NCBI GenBank assembly: GCA_001725415.1
Contig: MEGH01000023.1
Location: forward strand, 35,806 to 99,805
Source: Pseudonocardia sp. SCN 73-27
GTDB lineage: Bacteria; Actinomycetota; Actinomycetes; Mycobacteriales; Pseudonocardiaceae
Direction of reading: 5' to 3'
DNA length: 64,000 bases
Part shown: positions 56,670 to 64,000 of the stretch, one piece after another
Numbering within the stretch: position 1 is the stretch's first letter
Layout of the letters: the number at the start of each line of letters is the position of its first letter
Notes under the pieces: generated by a model
What the model saw: only the letters and a program-made list of their open reading frames with translations
The model's database searches: none
Told to the model about the DNA's origin: nothing
Position numbers and translations under genes: made by a program

Positions 56670-58244
56670 ATGCGCCGACGTCGCGGGTCCCGGCTGGTCC
56701 GCCAGCTCCTGGTCCTCCAGGTGGTGACGGTGCTGCTCACCGTCGGCGGGCTGGCCGCGCTGGGCGTGTGGGGGGCCCGCGCGGCCGCCGACGACGGCGC
56801 CGCCGCCCTCACCCTGGCCACCGCACGGGCTACGGCCGTCGATCCGGCGGTCGTCGCCGCACTGTCCGCCCCCGATCCGTCCGCCACGCTGCAGCCGCTC
56901 ACCCAGCAGATCCAGCTGCAGACGGGCACCGCGTTCGTCGTGGTCATGACCGTCGACGGGATCCGGTTCTCCCATGCCGACCCCGCCCGCATCGGCGAGC
57001 GCTACATCGGCACCATCGCCCCCGCCGCGGCGGGCGGGACCGTCAGCGAGACCTACGTCGGCACGCTGGGGCCGTCGGTGCGGTCGGTCGTGCCGGTCCG
57101 GGCGGGCGACGGCCGGGTCGTCGGCCTCGTGGCCGTAGGCCAGCTGACGACGCGCATCGGCGACCAGGTCGTCGCCTGGCTGCCCGCCATCATCGGGACG
57201 GCCGCGGGCGCGGCCGTGCTCGGCGCGGTGCTCGCGTGGCTGCTGGCGCGGCGGGTGCGCCGGCAGACCCTCGGCCTGGAGCCCGAGGAGATCGCCGCCG
57301 CCTATGCCCACCACGATGCCGTGCTGCACGCCGTGCGGGAGGGGCTGCTCGTCGTCGACCCCGGAGGGCGGGTGGTCGTCGTGAACGCCGAGGCCCGGGC
57401 GCTGCTCGGGCTGCCGCCGGGTCCGCTGGAGGGCCGGGGGCTGGCGGAGCTGGGCGTCGACCCGGCGGTCCGCGAGATCGTCGGTCAGCACGGCGAGGTC
57501 CGCGACGCGCTCGCCCTCGCCGGGGAACGCGTCCTGCTGGTCAACCGCACCCCCGCCGGTCCCGCCGCGGGCACGGGGACGGCCGTCGTGACCCTGCGCG
57601 ACCGCACCGAGCTGGCCGCTGCCGTCCGCGAACGCGACGACGCCCGCGGCCGCGCCGAGGCCATGGCGGGGCAGGCCCACGAGTTCGCCAACCGCATGCA
57701 GACGGTCCTCACGCTCGTCCAGCTCGGCAGCACCGACGACGCCCTGCACGCCGGGTCGGCCGCCGTGCGCGGGGCGCGGGGCCCGGTCGACGACGTCGCC
57801 GTCGGCGACCCCGTCCTCGCCGCGGTGCTGGCCGACAAGGGCTGGGCCGCCACCGACCGCGGTGTCGACCTGCACGTCGACGACGACACCGAACCCGGTC
57901 CGTGGGCGCCCGACGACCTGCTCACGATCCTGGGGAACCTGCTCGACAACGCCCTCGACGCCGTCGCCGCCGTCCCGGCCGGGCAGCGCTGCATCGCGGT
58001 CGCTCTCGCCGACGACGCCGCGGGCCGGACGATCGAGGTGCGCGACACCGGACCCGGCATCCCGTCGTCGGCGCGCGCCGAGGTGTTCACCCGGGGCTGG
58101 TCGACGAAGCGTTCCGAGCCGGGGCGTCCGCGCGGGATCGGGCTGGCACTGGTCGCGCGGGTCGTGACGCGGCTCGGCGGCACAGTCGACGTCATCGACG
58201 CCACCCCGGGCACGTGCATGCGCGTCCACCTGCCGCGCCCCTGA
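56670..58244 (+). CDS. Sensor histidine kinase, DcuS/CitA type
   Basis: A 524-residue kinase. One membrane segment (about 11-35), an extracytoplasmic PDC/sCache ligand domain (about 36-168, including TAFVVVMTVDGIRFSHADP), a second segment (about 170-193), a cytoplasmic PAS-like domain (VREGLLVVDPGGRVVVVNAEA), then phosphoacceptor H337 in AHEFANRMQTVLTL and an ATPase with NLLDNALDAV, DTGPGIP and RGIGLALV. This is the layout of DcuS/CitA citrate and C4-dicarboxylate sensors. It is co-transcribed with dctA. The expected CitB-type regulator is missing; the divergent OmpR-type regulator may stand in. A family A repeat begins 4 bases after the stop. Confidence 0.88.
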   Translation: MRRRRGSRLVRQLLVLQVVTVLLTVGGLAALGVWGARAAADDGAAALTLATARATAVDPAVVAALSAPDPSATLQPLTQQIQLQTGTAFVVVMTVDGIRFSHADPARIGERYIGTIAPAAAGGTVSETYVGTLGPSVRSVVPVRAGDGRVVGLVAVGQLTTRIGDQVVAWLPAIIGTAAGAAVLGAVLAWLLARRVRRQTLGLEPEEIAAAYAHHDAVLHAVREGLLVVDPGGRVVVVNAEARALLGLPPGPLEGRGLAELGVDPAVREIVGQHGEVRDALALAGERVLLVNRTPAGPAAGTGTAVVTLRDRTELAAAVRERDDARGRAEAMAGQAHEFANRMQTVLTLVQLGSTDDALHAGSAAVRGARGPVDDVAVGDPVLAAVLADKGWAATDRGVDLHVDDDTEPGPWAPDDLLTILGNLLDNALDAVAAVPAGQRCIAVALADDAAGRTIEVRDTGPGIPSSARAEVFTRGWSTKRSEPGRPRGIGLALVARVVTRLGGTVDVIDATPGTCMRVHLPRP

Positions 58245-58247
58245 ACC

Positions 58248-58312
58248 CCGCCGAGCTCGACGTCAGGCTGGTTCGATCATGGTCGGGGGCAGTCTGGTGT
58301 CGAAATCGGCGG
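58248..58312. repeat. Family A intergenic inverted repeat, copy 4
   Basis: The arms are CCGCCGAGCTCGACGTCAG and CTGGTGTCGAAATCGGCGG, and the centre has GGTTCGATCATGG. It is close to the reverse complement of copies 1 and 2. It lies between the convergent kinase and dinF genes. Confidence 0.8.
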
Positions 58313-58352
58313 TTCGGAGGGCGGCCTCGGAGCGCTCGCCGGGGCCGCCGGG

Positions 58353-59702
58353 TCAGGGGCGGACCGCGCCTGCGACGGCCCAGCGGCCCGAACGAGTCCG
58401 CGTCGTCACCGCCACCAGCCGGCCGAGCATGAACAGCGCCAGCCCGGCCCAGATGCCCGCGAGCCCCCACCCGAACACCAGCGACAGCCAGATCAGCGGC
58501 AGGAACCCCAGCGCCGCCGAGAGCAGCGTCGTCGTCCGCAGGTAGGCGGCGTCACCGGCGCCGAGGAGCACCCCGTCGAGGGCGAACACGAGCCCGCCGA
58601 CGGGCTGCAGCGCCACGAAGAACCACCACGCGATCGGCACGACGGCCAGCACTGCGGCGTCCTGCGTGAACACCCCGGGCAGCACGAAGAACAGCACCGC
58701 GAACACGACGCCGCACAGGCAGCCGATGACCGTGCCGTAGCGGGCGATCTGCCCCGCCACCGCCTTGGCGCGGTCCACTCCCCCGGCGCCCAGCGCCGAC
58801 CCGATCAGCGCCTGCGCGGCGATCGCCACGGCGTCGAGGGTGAGCGACTGGAACACCCACAGCTGCAGCACGATCTGGTGCGCCGCGACCGACGGGGCGC
58901 CGAACCGGGCGGCGACGGCCGTCGCCGACAGGAAGCACGCCTGGAAGGCGAGGCTGCGCAGCACCAGGTCGCGGCCCAGGCCGAGCTGGGCCCGGATGAG
59001 CGTCCAGTGCGGGCGCAGCCCCACCGGTTCGTCGGCGGGGGCGGCAGCCTTCTCCCGCAACAGCGCGGCGAGGAACAGCCCGGCGACGACGACCTGCGCG
59101 CCGACGTTCGCGACCGCCGAGCCCTCCAGTCCCCAGCCCTCCCATCCGCCGACGCCGTGCACCAGCATCGGGCACGCGACCGCGGAGAGCCCGTTGCCGG
59201 CCAGGACGTAGCGCATCGGCCGGACCGTGTCGTGGACGCCGCGCATCCATCCGTTGCCCGCCAACGTGACCAGCACCAGCGGCGCCCCGAACAGCGCGAT
59301 CCGCAGCCACGACACGGCGGCGTCGGCGATCTCGTCGGACCCGCCGAGCACGCCCGCCACGGGCGCCGCCACCAGCTGCCCCACGACGAGCACGACGAGG
59401 CCGACGGCGAGCGCCAGCCACGTCGCCTGCACGCCCTCGCCGACGGCCGCGGAACGCCGCCCGGCGCCGTGCAGCCGGGCCGCGCGGGCCGTCGTGCCGT
59501 AGGACAGGAACGTCAGCTGGCTGGTGACCTGCGCGAACATCACCCCGGCGACGGCGAGCCCGGCCAGCGGCAACGCGCCGAGGCTGCCCACCACCGCGGT
59601 GTCGACGAGCACGTACAGCGGCTCGGCCGCCAGCACCGGCAGCGCGGGCAGCGCCAGCCGGACGATCTCGCGCGGAGGGACGCGGTGTTCGGGCCCGCTC
59701 AT
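58353..59702 (-). CDS. dinF: MATE-family efflux transporter, DinF type
   Basis: A 449-residue membrane protein with twelve hydrophobic segments in two MATE halves. LPALPVLAAEPLYVLVDTAVVGSLGALPLAGLAVAG (in pieces) is the MatE N-terminal block and QIVLQLWVFQSLTLDAVAIAAQALIGSALG the mirrored one in the second half. Members export cationic drugs or toxins with sodium or proton influx. The ATG overlaps the nrnA stop by four bases. The infB-rbfA-nrnA-dinF order is standard for actinobacteria. It ends convergent to the kinase gene with a family A repeat between. Confidence 0.93.
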   Translation of the reverse strand: MSGPEHRVPPREIVRLALPALPVLAAEPLYVLVDTAVVGSLGALPLAGLAVAGVMFAQVTSQLTFLSYGTTARAARLHGAGRRSAAVGEGVQATWLALAVGLVVLVVGQLVAAPVAGVLGGSDEIADAAVSWLRIALFGAPLVLVTLAGNGWMRGVHDTVRPMRYVLAGNGLSAVACPMLVHGVGGWEGWGLEGSAVANVGAQVVVAGLFLAALLREKAAAPADEPVGLRPHWTLIRAQLGLGRDLVLRSLAFQACFLSATAVAARFGAPSVAAHQIVLQLWVFQSLTLDAVAIAAQALIGSALGAGGVDRAKAVAGQIARYGTVIGCLCGVVFAVLFFVLPGVFTQDAAVLAVVPIAWWFFVALQPVGGLVFALDGVLLGAGDAAYLRTTTLLSAALGFLPLIWLSLVFGWGLAGIWAGLALFMLGRLVAVTTRTRSGRWAVAGAVRP

Positions 59703-60697
59703 CCCGCGGGGGTCAGCGCAGCGCACAGCCGGGCGAGGACCTCGTCCGGGCCGCCGTCGAGGGTCACGCCGGCGGCGCGCGGGTGCCCGCCGCCACCCAG
59801 GCCGACGGCCGCCGCGGCGACGTCGACGGTGCGCGAACGCATCGACACCGACCACCGGCGCGGCCCGACCTGCTTGAGGACGGCGGCGACGTCGGCCTCC
59901 GAGGTGGTGCGCAGCAGGTCGACGACCCCGTCGACCTCCTCGACGCGATAGCGCTCCATCACCTCCACGGGCACGACGGCCGAGACGAACCCGCGCCCAC
60001 CGGCCGCCGACGCGTCGAGGGTGGCGCCGTGCAGGACACCGGCGAGGGCGTCGAGCCAGCCGAACGGGTGGTCGCCGTTGATGGGCCGCAGCACGGCCTC
60101 GACGTCGACTCCCGCCTCCAGCAGGTCGGCCGCCATCCGGTGCGCCGCAGGGCCCGCGGTGCGGAAGCCGACGGTGTCGGTGACCAGACCCGCGTACAGG
60201 CAGGTGGCGACGACGGTGTCGATCGGCGCGCCCATCTCCGCGAGCAGCCGGTGCACGAGCACGACCGTGGCCTCGGCCGCCGGATCGAGGATGCGGACGT
60301 CACCGAACCCGGGGTTGGACGCGTGATGGTCGATGAGCACCGACGCGCGGGCCGCGGCGAGCCGGTCGAGCAGCGAACCGAGCCGCTCCGGCGCGGCCGT
60401 GTCGCACATGACCAGCAGCTCCGGCTCGGCCGGCACGGCCTCGGGCGGGACCAGCAGGCCGAGCGCGTCGAGCGGACGCAGCGACTCCGGCGCGTGCGCG
60501 GGCGCCGCGAACGACACCCGCACCCGCGCACCGCGCCGGGACAGCACGGTACCCAGCGCGAGCGCGCTCCCGAGGGAGTCCGCGTCGGGCTGCACGTGCG
60601 CGACGAGCGTGACGTCGCGTGCGGGCGCCAGCAGCGCGGCTGCGGCCGAGACGGCCGAGGCCACGTCCGTGGACGGCGGTCGGGCCGTGGCGGTCAT
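59699..60697 (-). CDS. nrnA: DHH-family phosphoesterase (NrnA type, oligoribonuclease / pAp or c-di-AMP breakdown)
   Basis: A 332-residue enzyme. DHH-domain motifs are HVQPDADSLGSALAL, MCDTAA, LIDHHASNPGFG and GLVTDTVGF; the C-terminal DHHA1 domain ends with AAVGLGGGGHPRAAGVTL. In mycobacteria the equivalent protein degrades short RNA, pAp and cyclic dinucleotides. The normal DHH motif is present (here DHH in LIDHH). Start overlaps rbfA's stop by one base (TGATG). Confidence 0.92.
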   Translation of the reverse strand: MTATARPPSTDVASAVSAAAALLAPARDVTLVAHVQPDADSLGSALALGTVLSRRGARVRVSFAAPAHAPESLRPLDALGLLVPPEAVPAEPELLVMCDTAAPERLGSLLDRLAAARASVLIDHHASNPGFGDVRILDPAAEATVVLVHRLLAEMGAPIDTVVATCLYAGLVTDTVGFRTAGPAAHRMAADLLEAGVDVEAVLRPINGDHPFGWLDALAGVLHGATLDASAAGGRGFVSAVVPVEVMERYRVEEVDGVVDLLRTTSEADVAAVLKQVGPRRWSVSMRSRTVDVAAAAVGLGGGGHPRAAGVTLDGGPDEVLARLCAALTPAG

Positions 60698-61146
60698 CAG
60701 GACTCGTCGTCGTCGGCGCGGGGCGCCCGGTACGGGTCGGCCTCGCCCGCCGGCTGCGCGCCTGCGGCGAGCCGGGCCACCTCGGCGTCGGACGCGCGGG
60801 TGCGGGCGAGCAGCTCCTCCATGCGGCGCGCCTCGTCGGGCACCGCGTCGAGGACGAACGCGAGGCTCGGGGTGTGCCGGATCCCGGTCTGCTGCCCGAC
60901 CTTGGACCGCAGCACACCGGCGGCGCTGGCCAGCGCGGCCGCGGCGCCCGCCGTGTCGGGGTCCTCGTCGACGCTGCTGCCCAGCACCGTGTAGAAGACG
61001 GTCGCCTCCCGCAGGTCACCGGTCACGCGGGCGTCGGTGATCGTCACCATCGCCAGCCGCGGGTCCTTGACCTCGTGTTCCAGCGCGTCGGCGACGATCT
61101 GGGAGATGCGCTTGGCGAGCCGCCGCGCGCGGGCCTGGTCGACCAT
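60697..61146 (-). CDS. rbfA: Ribosome-binding factor A
   Basis: A 149-residue KH-fold factor that helps mature the 30S subunit. [39 protein letters not shown] (in pieces) and [21 protein letters not shown] are the conserved parts. The first of two nearby ATGs (61161) is part of ATGAGGAGA, which acts as ribosome binding site for the second at 61146, so the latter is chosen. An acidic C-terminal tail of about 30 residues follows the fold. Overlaps nrnA by one base. Confidence 0.94.
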   Translation of the reverse strand: MVDQARARRLAKRISQIVADALEHEVKDPRLAMVTITDARVTGDLREATVFYTVLGSSVDEDPDTAGAAAALASAAGVLRSKVGQQTGIRHTPSLAFVLDAVPDEARRMEELLARTRASDAEVARLAAGAQPAGEADPYRAPRADDDES

Positions 61147-61203
61147 CTCCGCTCTCCTCATGTCGTGCCGCGCGCCGGGGCGCGCGACCTACAGCGTCGG
61201 TCC

Positions 61204-61497
61204 TCAGTCCTCCGGGCCCATGATGCGGGTTCGGGCCGAGAGAAGCTCTATCTCGGGTCGGGACGCGACGAGCCGCTCACAGCGGTCGAGCACCTCCACG
61301 ACATGTGCGTGGTCGGCCGCGACGCACGCGACCCCGACCAGCGCCCGCCTGTGCAGGTCCTGGTCGCCGGCCTCGGCGGCGGCGACCTCGAACCTACGGC
61401 GCAGCTCGGCGACGATCGGCCTCACGACCGACCGCTTCTCCTTGAGCGAGTGGACGTCCCCGAGCAGGACGTCGAGCTCCAGCGCTCCGACGTACAT
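61204..61497 (-). CDS. ylxP: DUF503/YlxP family protein
   Basis: A 97-residue protein of the YlxP type: [41 protein letters not shown] in overlapping pieces, then [22 protein letters not shown]. Small ferredoxin-like proteins of this family are encoded between infB and rbfA in many Gram-positive bacteria and are linked with ribosome maturation. ATG at 61497 fits the family N-terminus; the GTG at 61512 would lie in the preceding hairpin. Exact function not known. Confidence 0.88.
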   Translation of the reverse strand: MYVGALELDVLLGDVHSLKEKRSVVRPIVAELRRRFEVAAAEAGDQDLHRRALVGVACVAADHAHVVEVLDRCERLVASRPEIELLSARTRIMGPED

Positions 61498-61509
61498 GCG
61501 TACGACCCG

Positions 61510-61545
61510 CACCGGCGGCGGCCCCGTGAGGAGCCGCCGCCGGTG
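61510..61545 (-). terminator. Strong hairpin between infB and ylxP
   Basis: CACCGGCGGCGGC (61510-61522) is the exact reverse complement of GCCGCCGCCGGTG (61533-61545), with a 10-base loop. It begins 7 bases after the infB stop and ends 12 bases before the ylxP start. Within this operon it would act as a partial terminator or a 3'-end protector of infB mRNA. Confidence 0.6.
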
Positions 61546-61552
61546 AACCGGG

Positions 61553-64000
61553 TCAGACCCTCGGCTTCTCGCGCATCTCGAAGGTCTCGACGACGTCGCC
61601 GACCTTGATGTCGCTGTAGTTGCCGAGCGTGAAACCGCACTCGAAGCCCTCGCGGACCTCGACCACGTCGTCCTTGAAGCGCCGCAGCGAGCTGATCGGC
61701 AGGTTCTCCGCGATGACGACGTTGTCGCGCAGCAGACGCCCGCGGGCGTTGCGGCGGATCTCGCCGGACATCACGAGACAACCGGCGATCGTGCCGACGC
61801 GCGAGGACTTGAAGACCTCGCGGACCTCGGCGCGACCCAGCTCGACCTCCTCGAACTCGGGCTTGAGCATGCCCTTGAGCGCGGCCTCGATCTCCTCGAT
61901 GGCCTGGTAGATCACGGTGTAGTACCGGATCTCCACGCCCTCGCGGTTGGCCAGCTCGGTCGCCTTGCCCTCGGCCCGGACGTTGAAGCCCAGGACGATG
62001 ACGTTGTCGGCGATCGCGAGGTTGATGTCGCCCTCGGTGATGCCGCCGACGCCGCGGTGGATGACGCGGAGCTCGACCTCGTCGCCCACCTCGATCTTCA
62101 TGAGCGCGTCCTCGAGGGCCTCGACGGTACCCGAGTTGTCACCCTTGATGATCAGGTTGAGCTGGCTGGTCTCCTTCAGCGCGGCGTCGAGGTCCTCGAG
62201 GCTGACGCGCTTGCGGCGGCTGGCCAGCTCGGCGTTGCGCTCACGGGCGCGGCGCCGGTCGGCGATCTGGCGGGCCACCCGGTCCTCGTCGACGACGAGG
62301 AACGTGTCGCCCGCGCCGGGGACCGACGTCAGACCGATGACCTGGACCGGACGCGACGGGTAGGCCTCGTCGATGTCCTCGCCGTACTCGTCGACCATCC
62401 GCCGGACGCGTCCGGAGGCGTCGCCCGCGACGATCGAGTCGCCGACCCGCAGCGTGCCGCGCTGGACCAGCACGGTGGCGACGGGACCGCGGCCACGGTC
62501 GAGGTGACCCTCGATCGTGACGCCCTGCGCGTCCATGTTCGGGTTGGCGCGCAGGTCGAGCGCCGCGTCGGCGGTGAGCAGGATCGCCTCGAGCAGCTGC
62601 TCGATGTTGATGTTCTGGCGCGCCGAGATGTCGACGAACATCGTGTCGCCGCCGTACTCCTCGGCGACCAGGCCGTACTCGGTGAGCTGCTGGCGGATCT
62701 TGGCGGGGTTGGCCCCCTCCTTGTCGATCTTGTTCACCGCGACCACGATCGGCACGTCGGCCGCCTGGGCGTGGTTGATCGCCTCCACCGTCTGCGGCAT
62801 CACGCCGTCGTCGGCCGCGACCACGATGACCGCGATGTCCGTCGACTTCGCACCACGGGCACGCATGGCGGTGAACGCCTCGTGACCCGGGGTGTCGATG
62901 AAGGTGATGAGCCGCTCGTGGCCCTCCAGCTCCGTGGCCACCTGGTAGGCGCCGATGTGCTGGGTGATGCCGCCGGCCTCGGTCTCGATGACGTTGGTCT
63001 TGCGGATCGTGTCCAGCAGTCGGGTCTTACCGTGGTCGACGTGACCCATGACGGTCACGACCGGCGGCCGGACCTCGAGGTCGTCCTCGTCGCCCTCGTC
63101 CTCGCCGTAGGAGATCGAGAAGCTGTCGAGCAGCTCGCGGTCCTCCTCCTCCGGGCTGACGACCTGGACGACGTAGTTCATCTCGGTGCCGAGCAGCTCG
63201 AGCACCTCGTCGGACACCGACTGCGTGGCGGTGACCATCTCGCCCAGGTGGAACAGCACCTGGACCAGCGACGCCGGGTTGGCGTTGATCTTGTCGGCGA
63301 AGTCGGTCAGCGAGGCGCCGCGCGCCAGCCGGATCGTCTCGCCCGAGCCCTTCGGAAGGCGGACGCCGCCGACCGAGGGGGCCTGCATGGCGTCGTACTC
63401 CTGGCGCTTCTGCCGCTTCGACTTGCGGCCCTTGCGGGCCGGACCGCCGGGACGACCGAACGCACCCGCGGCACCGCCGCGGCCACGGGCACCGCCACCG
63501 CCGCCACCGGGACGACCGCGGAAGCCACCACCGGCAGGGGCACCGCCACCACCGGGACCGCCGCCACCGGGACGGAAGCCACCGCCGCCACCACCGGGAC
63601 GACCGCCGCCACCGGGGCCACCACGACCGCCACCCGGACCACCGGGACGACCGCCGCCGGGGCCGCCACGACCACCCGCGCCGGGACGCGGCGCGGCGGG
63701 ACGGGCGGGCATCATGCCCGGGTTCGGGCGCGGCGGCATGTTGCCGGGCGACGGCGGGCGGGGCCCACCACGACCGGCCTCACCACCGGGCCGCGGGCCG
63801 GGGCGCGGACCGCCCTGACCGGGAGCGCCGGGACGGGGACCGCCCTGGCCGGGTGCCTGGCCGCCACCCTGCTGCGGGGGCGGGCCGGGGCGCGGCGCGG
63901 CCGGACGCGGCGGGGCGCCGGAGCCGACACCGAACGGGTTGTTGCCGACGCGTGGGGTACGCGGGCCGGGCTTGGGCGCCTGCGGGCGCGGCGGGACCGT
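61553..64000 (-). CDS. infB: Translation initiation factor IF-2 (N-terminus outside window)
   Basis: The frame is open to the right edge; about 815 C-terminal residues are visible. Domains from C to N: domain IV, a second beta barrel ending [19 protein letters not shown]; domains II-III with [15 protein letters not shown]; the GTPase with G1 [17 protein letters not shown]3 [18 protein letters not shown]4 [10 protein letters not shown]; and an N-terminal low-complexity part of more than 200 residues made of Gly, Pro and Arg repeats (GGGRPGG-like units), with [20 protein letters not shown] before it. IF-2 places initiator tRNA on the 30S subunit. The Gly/Pro/Arg-rich extension is typical of actinobacteria. 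Confidence 0.96.
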   Translation of the reverse strand, partial: TVPPRPQAPKPGPRTPRVGNNPFGVGSGAPPRPAAPRPGPPPQQGGGQAPGQGGPRPGAPGQGGPRPGPRPGGEAGRGGPRPPSPGNMPPRPNPGMMPARPAAPRPGAGGRGGPGGGRPGGPGGGRGGPGGGGRPGGGGGGFRPGGGGPGGGGAPAGGGFRGRPGGGGGGARGRGGAAGAFGRPGGPARKGRKSKRQKRQEYDAMQAPSVGGVRLPKGSGETIRLARGASLTDFADKINANPASLVQVLFHLGEMVTATQSVSDEVLELLGTEMNYVVQVVSPEEEDRELLDSFSISYGEDEGDEDDLEVRPPVVTVMGHVDHGKTRLLDTIRKTNVIETEAGGITQHIGAYQVATELEGHERLITFIDTPGHEAFTAMRARGAKSTDIAVIVVAADDGVMPQTVEAINHAQAADVPIVVAVNKIDKEGANPAKIRQQLTEYGLVAEEYGGDTMFVDISARQNINIEQLLEAILLTADAALDLRANPNMDAQGVTIEGHLDRGRGPVATVLVQRGTLRVGDSIVAGDASGRVRRMVDEYGEDIDEAYPSRPVQVIGLTSVPGAGDTFLVVDEDRVARQIADRRRARERNAELASRRKRVSLEDLDAALKETSQLNLIIKGDNSGTVEALEDALMKIEVGDEVELRVIHRGVGGITEGDINLAIADNVIVLGFNVRAEGKATELANREGVEIRYYTVIYQAIEEIEAALKGMLKPEFEEVELGRAEVREVFKSSRVGTIAGCLVMSGEIRRNARGRLLRDNVVIAENLPISSLRRFKDDVVEVREGFECGFTLGNYSDIKVGDVVETFEMREKPRV

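Noticed and set aside
55149-58229. A 1026-codon open frame opposite dctA and its kinase
   Set aside because: Same antisense artefact; both sense genes have complete catalytic and membrane motifs.
63440-63720. Repeated CCACCGGGACGACC-like units at the right edge
   Set aside because: They encode the Gly/Pro/Arg-rich N-terminal region of IF-2, normal for actinobacteria.

Overview
The window is very GC-rich DNA with dense, short-spaced genes. Neighbouring genes often share a 4-base GTGA or ATGA stop/start overlap. Gene content points to an actinobacterium of the Pseudonocardia kind (Pseudonocardiales). It has mycothiol-type DinB proteins, a ClgR-PspA envelope stress pair, RNase J, ThyX, an IF-2 with a long Gly/Pro/Arg-rich N-terminus, and a gene order (infB-rbfA-nrnA-dinF ... 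truB-ribF ... rpsO-pnp-pepR ... dapB ... thyX ... dapA-rnj ... ftsK ... argA ... pgsA-clgR-pspA) that matches the mycobacterial/pseudonocardial backbone. No tRNA, rRNA, transposase, integrase, phage gene or CRISPR array was seen. Genus assignment is inference.

Layout. 1-10.9 kb: the end of the Lhr helicase, a beta-propeller lipoprotein, acetoacetyl-CoA synthetase, a small lipoprotein, an Oxa1/YidC paralogue, then a four-gene ABC exporter plus NarL-type two-component operon, and an Nei-type DNA glycosylase. 10.9-20.8 kb: pspA, clgR, pgsA, rimO, argA, an AraC regulator, trmL, a YceI fusion protein, ftsK and a small conserved protein. 20.8-23.4 kb: a divergent module made of a DUF2249-cupin protein and a cysteine-rich helix-turn-helix regulator around a 25-bp operator-like inverted repeat, followed by a membrane protein, a cupin and a 5'-truncated copy of the membrane gene.

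23.4-35.8 kb: the most interesting region, one apparent minus-strand operon of ten genes: GntR regulator, two oligopeptide-type permeases, two ATPases, a lipoprotein binding protein, amidase, MFS transporter, amidase, amidase and a 61-residue small subunit-like protein. It looks like an uptake and hydrolysis system for an amide-bonded compound of unknown identity. Each of the three amidases appears to be matched with a small helical GatC/AtzG-like element, in three different genetic forms: fused to the amidase, fused to the transporter, or a free gene.

35.8-64 kb: the conserved backbone (rnj, dapA, thyX, dapB, pepR, pnp, rpsO, ribF, truB, dinF, nrnA, rbfA, ylxP, infB). Insertions are two mycothiol-type DinB proteins, a ribbon-helix-helix plus DUF4097 pair, a YcaQ-type glycosylase with an EamA transporter, an XRE-like regulator, and a dicarboxylate uptake set (dctA with a DcuS/CitA-type kinase and an OmpR-type regulator).

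Two dispersed palindromic repeat families sit between genes. Family A is about 65 nt with four copies, each starting within about 15 bp of a stop codon. Family B is about 40 nt with four full copies and one decayed copy, two of which contain the preceding gene's TGA stop. Both look structural and probably mark transcript ends.
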